Shown one piece after another: positions 32,890-41,448 of a stretch of 64,000 nt of DNA (position 1 is its first letter; each line of letters begins with the position of its first letter). Below the pieces are notes generated by a model. The model made no database searches and was not told where the DNA came from. It saw nothing but the letters and a program-made list of their open reading frames with translations. A program made the translations under genes and the position numbers. Origin of the DNA: Paracoccaceae bacterium (lineage in GTDB: Bacteria > Pseudomonadota > Alphaproteobacteria > Rhodobacterales > Rhodobacteraceae). Where the stretch lies: the NCBI GenBank assembly GCA_014872875.1, contig WKFI01000004.1:1-64000 (forward strand), read 5' to 3'.

Positions 32890-33407
32890 ATGATTTCAAA
32901 GCCTTTTTTGCGGCTCTGGCCGGGGCCGCGTTGCTGCTGCCCGCTTGCACGGACACCGAAACCAAGCAAAGCCTGACCAATCTGGAAATGTCGAGCACGG
33001 TCAAATTGACTGCACGGGGCCAAAGCACGGCACATTAGGGTGTGGTCCCTACCCTGATCGAGATCAAGTCGCTCGAGACCACCAACAACGCCAAGGTCAA
33101 AGCGGACTGCACGCTGACCAGCCCCATGTTCACGGTCGAGTTCACGCAACCCACCAAGCTGAATCTGCCCAGCTACGGATCTGCCACGCCTCCGGCCGAG
33201 CTGACCTGCACAAGCAGCCAAAAGACCTACACAAAGACCATCAAGGCAACCAATCTGACCCAGCTCGCTTATCAGAACGAAGCGGTTGGACAGGCTCTGT
33301 TCGGATTTGGGCTGGCGGGAATTGCCGTGTCACAGACACAAGCCGCCAATCGCGACAAGTCCAAGGATGTTTACGGCTATCCGCCGCTGGTCCGCATCGC
33401 GCCTTGA
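32890..33407 (+). pseudogene. Disrupted lipoprotein gene
   Basis: An ATG at 32890 with GGAG six bases upstream begins MISKPF; the frame is then lost in a run of six T at 32904-32909. One extra T would restore a lipoprotein signal, FFAALAGAALLLPAC with a lipobox and TDTETKQSL after it. The restored frame continues to 33035 and meets an in-frame TAG at 33036-33038. After it the same frame runs open to 33407 (VVPTLIEIKSLETT...VYGYPPLVRIAP). The span is one base short of 173 codons, consistent with a single deletion. Two independent lesions make decay more likely than one sequencing error. The original protein would be about 172 aa, function unknown. Confidence 0.65.
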
Positions 33408-33462
33408 ACTAAAAGCTTCCCCCGGTTTTCCGAACGGGAAATCGTGGAACGCCGAAGAGCAG

Positions 33463-33945
33463 CTAGATCGCCCCAAAATCCGGTCGGGCAAGCATCAGCC
33501 ACAAGATCGCCAGCACCGCTACAAAGGCCGGTACGCCGCAGGCAAACCAGATGCGGAACAGGCGATGATAGCGGGCCGGCAGATCCTGACCTGACGCAGC
33601 TGCCGCCCGGGCCAGATCCCGCAGCCTGAGCTGGATCCACACCACCGGCAGCCAGAATGCGCCCGTCACCAGATACAGGCCCAGGGAAAGCAGCACCCAG
33701 CCTTCGCTCAGGCTCCACCCCAGGCGCCACGCCAGGATCACCCCGGTCACAGGCTGAGCGACTACCGCAGTCGTCGTGAACAACAGATCGGCCAGTACCA
33801 CGATCCCTGCCGTATGCGCGATCACCTGCGCGTCGCTGCTGCGATGTGCCATCAGCATGAAAAACGCGATGCCCGCCCCGGTGCCCAACAGCACACAGGC
33901 CCCGATCACATGCAACCAACGAAGGATCAGATCGGGATCCATCAT
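33463..33945 (-). CDS. DUF2269 family integral membrane protein
   Basis: A 160-residue protein with four transmembrane segments. The start MMDPDLILRWLHVIGACVLLG, VTGVILAWRLGWSL and WLPVVWIQLRLRDLA blocks match the DUF2269 family of unknown function. The first ATG (33945) overlaps the stop of the SDR-DoxX gene (TGATG). A second ATG at 33942 has GGAGG seven bases upstream and may be the true start. Tight coupling suggests that it works with the upstream epimerase/DoxX fusion. Confidence 0.82.
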   Translation of the reverse strand: MMDPDLILRWLHVIGACVLLGTGAGIAFFMLMAHRSSDAQVIAHTAGIVVLADLLFTTTAVVAQPVTGVILAWRLGWSLSEGWVLLSLGLYLVTGAFWLPVVWIQLRLRDLARAAAASGQDLPARYHRLFRIWFACGVPAFVAVLAILWLMLARPDFGAI

Positions 33946-35243
33946 CGGTCCTCCAGCATCTGATAAGTGACCAGGGCCAAAACCAATCCAGGCAACACCT
34001 TGATCATCGGCCCGAGCGGATCGACCCACAATTCCGGCGTCACCACCGCCGACGCCCCGAGATACAAGGCCGAAACGACCGCCATCCCCAAGCAGGCGCG
34101 CCCCGCCCAGCGCCGCCAGAGGATTGCCGCCCCCAGTGCCAGATCCACCAGCGCCCAGAACACTACGCTCGCGTGCGCAAGACCCGATCCCCATCCGGCC
34201 TGCTCCAGCAGGGCCGCAGCAGCGTTCACGTGCCACAATCCGATCAGACCCGAAAGCAGCCAGAATACGCTTAGCACCGCTACGCACAGCGGCATCATCA
34301 GTGCCATCCGTGCCGCCAGCCTCTGCTCCCGTCCGACCCGCAGCTTGGCATGAATTTGCGGCAGCCCGTTCATTGCGTGCCCCATCGCCCCGCGATAGGT
34401 CTCTGGATCACCCGTCACGCCATCGGCAATCGCCTGCATCGCCGTGCTGCGCAAAGGCGAGCGCCAGCCGAACCACCCCAGCACATCCGCCGCGCCTGCC
34501 ACGACCCGGACCACGGGCGTCGGCATCTCCAGCTGCCAACGCGCTGGTGGAACGCCCAGCCAGCGCCGCGTCTCGGCCAATACCTCGCTCAGGCTGCGCG
34601 GCGCGTCCTCAACCAGATCATAGCGCCCCGGTGGCAACGCCCCGTCAGCAGCCTCCACCACTGCACGACACAGATCCTCCATTCCAACAGATTGAATCGG
34701 AGAAGCTCCCATTGCCATCACCTGAACCCCGGGAGTCGCTGCCAGCATCCGCAACAACAGCGTTCCACCAAAGGCGCCCTGCCCGATCACAAGACCCGGC
34801 CGCAGACACCACAGAGGCAGATCCAAGGCGCCAAGCGCTGAATCGCCGCGCGCCTTGCTGCGCATGAACTCGGTGCTGGCCCCCGGGTCCGCCCCGGCGG
34901 CCGAGATCTGGATCAATCCGATCCCCCGGGACGCGCAGGCCTGCCCCAACGCGGCAATCGACAGATGATGCACAGCCTCCAGATCTCCCGGCGCCATATC
35001 CTGAAGCAACCCGGCGCAATTGACCACCAGATCCACATTATCCAGATACGTCGTCCAAGTGTCTGCCGTGACCAGATCCCTCAAGTCCGCTACGCGAAAG
35101 GGCAGCGCACCCAATACCTGCTGCGCCTGCACCGGATCGCGCCCACAGCCGATCACTCGGTATCCAGCGTCCTTCAGGGCACGAACCACCTCCGACCCGA
35201 TAAAGCCGTAAGCCCCTGTTACCAAAACCTGTTTCTGCGCCAT
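33942..35243 (-). CDS. SDR NAD(P)-dependent epimerase fused to a DoxX-like membrane domain
   Basis: A 433-residue two-domain protein. The N-terminal half (about 1-295) is an extended short-chain dehydrogenase with the Rossmann motif TGAYGFIGSEVVRAL, NCAGLLQDM and an NDUFA9-like organisation. The C-terminal part (about 310-430) has four hydrophobic helices (LMMPLCVAVLSVFWLLSGL, VVFWALVDLALGAAIL, LGMAVVSALYLGASAVV) as in the DoxX-like family. Such fusions recur in bacteria; substrate and electron partner are unknown. It is followed, with overlapping codons, by the DUF2269 gene. Confidence 0.88.
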   Translation of the reverse strand: MAQKQVLVTGAYGFIGSEVVRALKDAGYRVIGCGRDPVQAQQVLGALPFRVADLRDLVTADTWTTYLDNVDLVVNCAGLLQDMAPGDLEAVHHLSIAALGQACASRGIGLIQISAAGADPGASTEFMRSKARGDSALGALDLPLWCLRPGLVIGQGAFGGTLLLRMLAATPGVQVMAMGASPIQSVGMEDLCRAVVEAADGALPPGRYDLVEDAPRSLSEVLAETRRWLGVPPARWQLEMPTPVVRVVAGAADVLGWFGWRSPLRSTAMQAIADGVTGDPETYRGAMGHAMNGLPQIHAKLRVGREQRLAARMALMMPLCVAVLSVFWLLSGLIGLWHVNAAAALLEQAGWGSGLAHASVVFWALVDLALGAAILWRRWAGRACLGMAVVSALYLGASAVVTPELWVDPLGPMIKVLPGLVLALVTYQMLEDR

Positions 35244-35307
35244 GTATCCTCGCTTGCGGACAGCTTACGCACCGCAAGGGCTGCGTCCAGACGTAATCCG
35301 ACGCGTA

Positions 35308-36018
35308 TCAGGCGCTGAACAGCGTCCCGACCACATAGGCAATTGCCGCAGCCGCCCCACCAATGGCCAGTGTTTCCAGACCCGACCGCCACCAGGGCGC
35401 CAGGGACCAGCGGCTTTTCACAGCCCCTATGGCAAAGAACATCCCGGCCGTCATCCAGACCGACCAGGCAAAAGCTGCTTCCAATCCCAGCAGAAACGGC
35501 AACAGCGGGATCAACCCCGCCACCAGAAACGCAAGAAAGGTCGCGATTGCGGCGCGCATTGGGTCGGGCTCAACCCCGGCAATCCCGTACTCCCCCTCCA
35601 TCATCAGGTCGATCCAAGATTCCTGCTGCGCTGTGATCGCCGCCGTTGCCTCTTCCAGAACATCGCCGCTCAACCCTTTCTGGGCGAGGATCTCGCGCAC
35701 CTCCTGCCGCTCGCCTTCGGGATAGAGCGCAATATGACGTTCCTCGATCTGGCGCAGCCGCCTTGCATTGTCCTGCTCGGCCTTGGTGCCCGAGTAATTC
35801 CCCGCCGCCATAGAAAACCCATCCGCCAGCACATTGGCCAGTCCCAGCGCCACAATGACAAAGGGCGACAGCCCCGCGCCCGCGACACCGGCCACGATGG
35901 CAAAGGTGGTGACCGACCCGTCGATGCCGCCATAGACCACATCTCGCAACACTCCGCGCCCCGGAGGCGCACCAATCCTTTTTGCAATGGCTTCAGGCGT
36001 GTGGCTGTGATCCGGCAT
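35308..36018 (-). CDS. VIT1/CCC1-family transporter
   Basis: A 236-residue membrane protein of the vacuolar iron transporter family, which moves Fe2+ or Mn2+. The start region VLRDVVYGGIDGSVTTFAIVAG contains the conserved aspartate and glycines of helix 1, and NVLADGFSMAAGNYSGTKAEQ is the second signature. A cytosolic acidic segment (EERHIALYPEGERQEVREIL, then SWIDLMMEGEYGI) corresponds to the metal-binding domain, with three further helices at the C-terminus. It is divergent from the truncated hemoglobin gene. Confidence 0.9.
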   Translation of the reverse strand: MPDHSHTPEAIAKRIGAPPGRGVLRDVVYGGIDGSVTTFAIVAGVAGAGLSPFVIVALGLANVLADGFSMAAGNYSGTKAEQDNARRLRQIEERHIALYPEGERQEVREILAQKGLSGDVLEEATAAITAQQESWIDLMMEGEYGIAGVEPDPMRAAIATFLAFLVAGLIPLLPFLLGLEAAFAWSVWMTAGMFFAIGAVKSRWSLAPWWRSGLETLAIGGAAAAIAYVVGTLFSA

Positions 36019-36162
36019 GGCTGGCTCCGTGCAGTCTGTGCAGTGGCTGGCTGCCCCTAGTCTGTCCGCAAATACCGGCTTCGACCTTGCGGCAGGTCAA
36101 ACGGGGTTTTCAGCCGCGCATACCGCGCCTATATCCCGGGCCAGACCATCAGGATCCGGCCC

Positions 36163-36576
36163 ATGACCAACCCGAACCCGCTTCGCAAGTTCGACATCAC
36201 CGCTCAGCAGATCGACCGTGTGGTTACGGTGTTCTATGCACGCATCCGCAGCCACCCCACGTTGGGTCCGGTCTTTGCCAATCATGTCTCTGACTGGCCG
36301 GAACACGAGGCCAAGATCGCCGGGTTCTGGCGCAACGCCATCCTGCGCGAGGGCAGCTACAACGGCAATCCGATGCGCGTTCATGTCTCGCGCCCGGACA
36401 TAAAGGCGGAACATTTCCCACTCTGGCTTGATCTGTTTCACGAGGTTCTGCACCAGGAACTTTCCGACCCGATCGCCAGCCAATGGAGCGCATTGGCCAA
36501 TCGCATCGGCGAAGGTTTCCGCACCGGCATTGTCTCGATGCGCCAGAAACCGGACGACGTGCCGTCCCTGTTCTGA
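36163..36576 (+). CDS. Group III truncated hemoglobin
   Basis: A 137-residue 2/2 globin with the group III pattern: FYARIRSHPTLGPVFANHV, then WPEHEAKIAGFWRNAIL and GSYNGNPMRVH, where His74 is the probable proximal heme ligand, followed by HFPLWLDLFHEVL. It probably binds O2 or NO and acts in NO detoxification or microaerobic respiration (family knowledge; the role here is untested). It lies divergently from the VIT transporter and convergently to ycjF. Confidence 0.92.
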   Translation: MTNPNPLRKFDITAQQIDRVVTVFYARIRSHPTLGPVFANHVSDWPEHEAKIAGFWRNAILREGSYNGNPMRVHVSRPDIKAEHFPLWLDLFHEVLHQELSDPIASQWSALANRIGEGFRTGIVSMRQKPDDVPSLF

Positions 36577-36586
36577 GCCTCACCCC

Positions 36587-36635
36587 TTCATTCTGCCAAG
36601 AAAACTCCGGGGAGCGCGAGGGGCAGGCCCCTCGC
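36587..36635 (-). terminator. Hairpin terminator and repeat family 2 copy between convergent genes
   Basis: On the minus strand a stem GCGAGGGG/CCCCTCGC is followed by GCTCCCCGGAGTTTTCTTG and GGCAGAATGAA. This is the same arrangement as at 22364-22410. It lies between the hemoglobin gene (plus) and ycjF (minus); polarity and the TTTT tract fit termination of the ycjF transcript. Confidence 0.65.
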
Positions 36636-36655
36636 TGCCATTTTCTCGGCGCACC

Positions 36656-37699
36656 TCACGCTTCGGATTTGAACAACCCCGTCAAGGCTCGTTTGATCAC
36701 GCCTTTCACGCTCGGATGATGGCGTTTTGAAAACGGCATCGGGCGACAGACCTCCATCGCCGCAATTCCCACCCGAGCGGTCAGGGCCCCGTTGACCAAC
36801 CCCTCGCCAAAGCGCCGCGACAGCTTGCCCAGAACCGAACCACCCAAGACCGGCTCCAGCAGGTCATCGCCCACGGCCACAGCCCCGGTCGCGGCCAGAT
36901 GGGTCATCACCGCGCGCAGCAACCGCCAGGAGCCCAACAGCCCCGAACGCCCACCATAAAGTGTCGCCACCGCCCGGATCATCCGCAGCGAACTCAGCAG
37001 AACCGCCATCACATCGGCCAGCGCCAAAGGTACCAGCGCCGTCACCGTTGCCACTTGCCGCGCGGCCTTCTCGACCTCGCGCAGTGCTGCCTGATCCAGT
37101 GGTGCCAGAACCTCATCCTCGGCCAAATCCAGCAAGGCATCCGCATCTAGAATTTCGCCCCGCCGCTCGGCCAGCCGCGCCCGGCCCCAGCGTGTTTCGC
37201 CACGCCCGCGATAAAACCGGTCCAGCGCGTCACACACCTTGCGCGCGGGCTCCATATCCGTGCTGTCCCGCGCATCGTCCACCTGCGCCCGCAATCCGTC
37301 GATCCGACGCAGCCGGGCCAGCCCGGCCAATTCCCGCAGACTCAGGACCAACGCCACCAACACCAGCACGGCAAAGGCACCCGTCACCACCATGCCGAAG
37401 AGCGGCCAGCGCTGTAAAAGCCCCAGCGCAAAATCCCAGGCCGCCACCCCCACCGCAGCCGAGATCACCGCCAGCAACAGCCCCCAGAACCATTTTGCCA
37501 GCGGGCTGGGCCGCACCTGCGCCAAGGCCAGCGCCCGCTCGGCCGCAACGGGGTCCGCCAAGCCAACTTCGCCTGCAAGATCCGGCACCGGCGGCGCGTC
37601 AGCCACGTTCGGCGCGCCATCCCCTTCCGCCTCCAGATCAATGATCACCGGGCCTTTCGTCGGGTCTTTCACCGACTCGTTCACCGGGCCTTCGCTCAT
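36656..37699 (-). CDS. ycjF: YcjF/TIGR01620 family membrane protein (DUF697)
   Basis: A 347-residue inner-membrane protein with a disordered acidic N-terminus (about 1-60) and two transmembrane helices (FWGLLLAVISAAVGVAAWDFAL and MVVTGAFAVLVLVALVLSL). The DUF697 C-terminal region has TLYGGRSGLLGSWRLLRAVMTHLAATGAVAVGDDL. It is usually paired with YcjX; the pair is stress-induced in enterobacteria and of unknown biochemical role. The start overlaps the stop of the acetyltransferase gene (ATGA), so all three genes appear translationally coupled. Confidence 0.88.
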   Translation of the reverse strand: MSEGPVNESVKDPTKGPVIIDLEAEGDGAPNVADAPPVPDLAGEVGLADPVAAERALALAQVRPSPLAKWFWGLLLAVISAAVGVAAWDFALGLLQRWPLFGMVVTGAFAVLVLVALVLSLRELAGLARLRRIDGLRAQVDDARDSTDMEPARKVCDALDRFYRGRGETRWGRARLAERRGEILDADALLDLAEDEVLAPLDQAALREVEKAARQVATVTALVPLALADVMAVLLSSLRMIRAVATLYGGRSGLLGSWRLLRAVMTHLAATGAVAVGDDLLEPVLGGSVLGKLSRRFGEGLVNGALTARVGIAAMEVCRPMPFSKRHHPSVKGVIKRALTGLFKSEA

Positions 37700-38268
37700 G
37701 TCTCGTCTTTCTTGGTTGTGTCTTTCTCGATTGTGTCTTTATCGACCTTGCCCGTCGGCGCATCCTTGGACTTGCCTGCCGCCTCCTTCACCGCCTCATT
37801 CGGCCCCGTCGCCGCGGGCTTGCCGGATTTCTGCCGCACCCATTCAAAAGCGATGTCCGGCAGACCTTCCTCGTTCCGGCTGCCATCGCTGGTCTCTATG
37901 GGCACAAAGCCTTCGCGCCGGTAGAAACGCTGCGCGCCGACATTGTGCTGAAACGCCCACAGCATCAGCCTGTCCGACCCTTCCTTGGCATGATCCAACA
38001 GTTGCTTGCCAATCCCGGTCTTGTGCGCCCCCCGCGCCACATAGAGCGCGCAGATTTCTTCGCCATCCCTGGCCAGGAACCCCAGCACCTGATGATCCAT
38101 CTCGGCCACCGTGACCCATCCGCGCTCGATCATCGTGCCACAGAACCCGATCGTCTCTGCCGCCGTGTAGAGCTTGGGCATCCACTCGGTATCCATCATG
38201 AAGCGATACAGGATCTCGCCAGTCGTCCCGGCATCTGTTGGATAAGCAGCACGCAGGGTGACCGTCAT
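37696..38268 (-). CDS. GNAT family N-acetyltransferase with charged C-terminal tail
   Basis: A 190-residue protein. The GNAT core (about 1-145) shows the acetyl-CoA loop CALYVARGAHKTGIGKQLLDHA and the terminal block NVGAQRFYRREGFVPIE. After residue 150 comes a low-complexity hydrophilic tail rich in Lys, Asp and Thr (VDKDTIEKDTTKKDET). The ATG at 38268 overlaps the ycjX stop; the end overlaps ycjF. An acetyltransferase between ycjX and ycjF is not the enterobacterial arrangement. Substrate unknown. Confidence 0.88.
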   Translation of the reverse strand: MTVTLRAAYPTDAGTTGEILYRFMMDTEWMPKLYTAAETIGFCGTMIERGWVTVAEMDHQVLGFLARDGEEICALYVARGAHKTGIGKQLLDHAKEGSDRLMLWAFQHNVGAQRFYRREGFVPIETSDGSRNEEGLPDIAFEWVRQKSGKPAATGPNEAVKEAAGKSKDAPTGKVDKDTIEKDTTKKDET

Positions 38269-39680
38269 AGCTTGTCTCCGAACAGGAACTGCGCCGCCCG
38301 GTCCAGCCGGATATGCGGCGGACCGTCGCCCGGCTTCAATGTCAGCGGTGCAGGCGCAAAGCGCATTGCCTGATATTCCGCATCCAGCCAGCGCTCCGCC
38401 CCCTGCCGCGCTGGCGTCAACAGGTGTGACGGATCTTCGGGCAAGGCGCCGGGAAAAAATGCAGCCGCCTTGCCGGTCTCCTCCAGAATGCCGCGCACGC
38501 ACGGGATCTCGGCCCCGTTGTGCTGACGTATTTCCTCGGTCGTGGCCCGCAGCGAAGCCAGCGCCAGAGCCTGCGTTTCCGCCCCCGCAAAACCCGCCCG
38601 ATCGCGTGCGTCCCGGGTGATCGCCTCGATGATCGCGGTCAGTTGGGGATGCTGCAGATGGTGCAGATGGTCGGCCTTGGTGGCAGCAAACAGGATACGA
38701 TCCACCCGCTTGCCCATCAGAAGCCGGGTCAGAAACCCGTTCCGCCCGGGCCGAAACGCCGTCAGAATATCGCTCATCGCCAGCCGCATGTCCTCGACCG
38801 CGCGCGGACCGGAATGAATCGCGCCCAGCGCATCGACCAGCACGATCTGCCGGTCGATCCGGGCAAAATGCTGCTTGAAAAAAGGTTTGACCACTTCCGC
38901 CTTATACGCCTCGAACCGCCGCTCCATCTCCCGGTGCAGCGACCGGCGCTGCGATGGCCCATCCACCGGCAAAGGCGCAAAGGTCAGGACCGGAGAGCCT
39001 TCCAGATCGCCCGGCAACAGGAACCGCCCCGGCGTGCAATCGTAGAACCCGTCCTGCCGCGCCGCGCTCAGATAGGCTGCAAACCCGGCGGCCAGCGCTT
39101 TGGCCGCAACCTCGTCATGCTCGGCCGTTGGATCCACCTGCCGTGCCTGCTCCAGAAACGCCGCCGCGCAGGCCCGGTTGGCAATCCGCTCCAGCACGTC
39201 CTGGGACCAGTCCGCATAACTGCGGTCCATCAGCCCCAAATCCAGCAGCCATTCACCGGGGTAATCGACGATATCCAAATGCACGGTGCGGGGGCCCTGA
39301 AGACCCGACAACAAGCCCGAAGGCCGCACCCGCAGGCTCAGCCGTAATTCCGACACCGCGCGGGTCGAGTCAGGCCATTGCGGTGTTTGCGAGGTCAGGC
39401 TCGCCAGATGCCCCTCGAAATCAAACCGCGGCACCGTGTTATCGGGCTGCGGTTGCAGGAATGCCGCCTCGACACGCCCATCGCGGACCGCCGCCAGTTG
39501 CCCCATTCTGCCCCGGTTCAGCAGGTTGGCGACCAGCGCGGTGATGAACACCGTCTTGCCGGACCGCGCCAATCCCGTGACCCCCAGCCGGATCGAGGGT
39601 TCGAACAGTGTCTCGGACACCGTATCCCCCACGGTCTCGACGCTGCGAACCACCCTGTCGGCGAGAGTTGAAATGACCAA
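38265..39680 (-). CDS. ycjX: YcjX-like P-loop GTPase-type protein
   Basis: A 471-residue protein of the YcjX family (DUF463) with a P-loop [18 protein letters not shown] near residue 40 and family blocks [26 protein letters not shown] and VLVDALGAI. YcjX proteins are predicted nucleotide-binding ATPases/GTPases of stress regulons. I prefer the TTG at 39680 because AGGG lies just upstream; an upstream TTG at 39713 is in frame. Its operon is ycjX-GNAT-ycjF; truA is divergent, 116 bases away. Confidence 0.88.
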   Translation of the reverse strand: MVISTLADRVVRSVETVGDTVSETLFEPSIRLGVTGLARSGKTVFITALVANLLNRGRMGQLAAVRDGRVEAAFLQPQPDNTVPRFDFEGHLASLTSQTPQWPDSTRAVSELRLSLRVRPSGLLSGLQGPRTVHLDIVDYPGEWLLDLGLMDRSYADWSQDVLERIANRACAAAFLEQARQVDPTAEHDEVAAKALAAGFAAYLSAARQDGFYDCTPGRFLLPGDLEGSPVLTFAPLPVDGPSQRRSLHREMERRFEAYKAEVVKPFFKQHFARIDRQIVLVDALGAIHSGPRAVEDMRLAMSDILTAFRPGRNGFLTRLLMGKRVDRILFAATKADHLHHLQHPQLTAIIEAITRDARDRAGFAGAETQALALASLRATTEEIRQHNGAEIPCVRGILEETGKAAAFFPGALPEDPSHLLTPARQGAERWLDAEYQAMRFAPAPLTLKPGDGPPHIRLDRAAQFLFGDKL

Positions 39681-39796
39681 TGCGCTGCCCTGCCAATATG
39701 CCTTGGCCCCCAAGATATGCAGCCACAGCCGACGTTACCAGTGTTCATTCAGGGACAGGGCTTGCCCAGACCCGCGTCTCGGGCTACCAGCCCGCC

Positions 39797-40564
39797 ATGC
39801 CGCGTTACGCCCTCAAAGTCGAATACCAAGGCGCCCCTTTCGCCGGGTGGCAGCGCCAGAAAGATCAGCCCTCGGTCCAGGGCGCGATCGAGGCTGCGCT
39901 TTCCAAACTGCAAAAGGGCGACCACACCATCGCCGCTGCCGGGCGCACCGATGCAGGCGTGCATGCGCTGGGCCAGGTTGCCCATTGTGACATGGCACGC
40001 GACTGGGATCCGTTCCGCCTGTCCGAAGCGTTGAACTTCCACCTCAAACCTGATCCCGTCGCCATCGTGGCCGCTGCGCAGGTCGCTGATGACTGGCACG
40101 CCCGGTTCACCGCGCTTGAACGGCAATACCTGTTCCGCATTCTCACCCGCCGCGCCCCTGCCACCCATGACAAGGGCCAGGTCTGGCAGGTCAGCCACGA
40201 TCTGGACGTGGACGCCATGCAGGAGGCCGCCAATCACCTGATCGGTCGCCACGACTTCACCACCTTCCGCAGCTCGATCTGCCAGGCGGCCAGCCCGGTC
40301 AAAACGCTGGATGAGCTGCGCATTGAACGGGTTGCAGGCCTGTCGGGCCCCGAAATCCATTTCCACGTGCGCGCCCGGTCTTTCCTGCACAACCAGGTGC
40401 GCAGCTTCGTCGGCACTTTGGAACGCGTCGGTGCCGGCAGCTGGTTACCCGAAGACGTCCGCGACGCGCTGGACGCAAAAGACCGCGCCGCCTGCGGCCC
40501 GGTCTGCCCCGGCCACGGGCTTTACCTGGCCCGCGTCGGATACCCCGAAGATCCCTTCCGATAA
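39797..40564 (+). CDS. truA: tRNA pseudouridine(38-40) synthase TruA
   Basis: A 255-residue enzyme that isomerises uridines 38-40 in the anticodon arm. The catalytic aspartate is in [14 protein letters not shown] (about residue 55). The N-terminal [18 protein letters not shown] and the [19 protein letters not shown] and [16 protein letters not shown] blocks are diagnostic. I chose the ATG at 39797, giving the family N-terminus [10 protein letters not shown]; the frame is open to 39680. Confidence 0.97.
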   Translation: MPRYALKVEYQGAPFAGWQRQKDQPSVQGAIEAALSKLQKGDHTIAAAGRTDAGVHALGQVAHCDMARDWDPFRLSEALNFHLKPDPVAIVAAAQVADDWHARFTALERQYLFRILTRRAPATHDKGQVWQVSHDLDVDAMQEAANHLIGRHDFTTFRSSICQAASPVKTLDELRIERVAGLSGPEIHFHVRARSFLHNQVRSFVGTLERVGAGSWLPEDVRDALDAKDRAACGPVCPGHGLYLARVGYPEDPFR

Positions 40565-40654
40565 CGCGTCACGCTGTCGCCTGCGCGGAGGAGGCGCCCG
40601 CAGGGCAACGACGACAAAAACTTGCGCGCCGCAGGCGCACAATTTGACAACGGG

Positions 40655-41443
40655 TCACTTGACCGGATGCAGCACCAGCGTCTGCAACGCCATGCCCACC
40701 GGGCCGTGCACATCATGCAGCACTGCCTGTGACATCCCCACACCGTTCTCCTGCCAATGCGACACCGCATCGGCCGCGTGCCAATCGCCCACCGGTTCGC
40801 GATGAATCTGCAAGGTCAAATCCGTATTCATGAACCCCAGTTCGCGTTGTGTCGCATTCCACGATATCCCGTTGCCACAATCGGCCAGCGCACAGATCGA
40901 CTGGATCGGACTGTCCTCTTCCCCCTCCACCAAAGGCGGTGTTTTCATCCACAGCGCCTTCGGTCCCGGTCCGAATTCCACACCGGGCGGGTACGCCACC
41001 TCGATGAAATCGGCAAAGGCAGGCTGATCATGAACCATCGAGCGCAACGGCGCAGCCCCCAACGTTGCCGCTTCGAAATCCAGCACCTCCACCGGCGCCG
41101 TCGGCACCCCGGGCATGTCCTTGCGCACCAGATGCATCGACGACCCGGACACGCAGAGCGTCCCTGCACCATCCAGGATTTCGACCCGTGTGGTCGCCAG
41201 CGTTCGAGAATTCCGCGTGACCTCACAAGTCACGTAAAGCCCGGTCAACGGGCACGGGCGCAGAATATCGAGCGTCAGCCGGGTCAGCATCTTTCCCTCC
41301 CCGACCGCTGCTTCGCAGGCCCGCACGGCCAATCCGGTCACCGGCCCGGCATGACAGTAGTCGGGGGACCATGGACCGCGTGCCGGGTCATTGCCCAGAA
41401 ACGCGCCATCCTCGGCCACCCGAAAATAGGCAAGATCCGCCAT
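40655..41443 (-). CDS. Acyl-CoA thioesterase (double-hotdog, TesB-like)
   Basis: A 262-residue protein resembling TesB-type/double-hotdog acyl-CoA thioesterases. The N-terminal half has WSPDYCHAGPVTGLAVRACE and LTRLTLDILRPCPL; the second half has CALADCGNGISWNAT, MNTDLTLQIHREPVGDWHAAD and GMSQAVLHDVHGPVGMALQTLVL, with the expected Asp/Thr-Gln positions. It probably hydrolyses an acyl-CoA ester made or used by the acyl-CoA dehydrogenase encoded immediately upstream (six bases away). Chain length is unknown. Confidence 0.85.
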   Translation of the reverse strand: MADLAYFRVAEDGAFLGNDPARGPWSPDYCHAGPVTGLAVRACEAAVGEGKMLTRLTLDILRPCPLTGLYVTCEVTRNSRTLATTRVEILDGAGTLCVSGSSMHLVRKDMPGVPTAPVEVLDFEAATLGAAPLRSMVHDQPAFADFIEVAYPPGVEFGPGPKALWMKTPPLVEGEEDSPIQSICALADCGNGISWNATQRELGFMNTDLTLQIHREPVGDWHAADAVSHWQENGVGMSQAVLHDVHGPVGMALQTLVLHPVK

Positions 41444-41448
41444 CGGGA

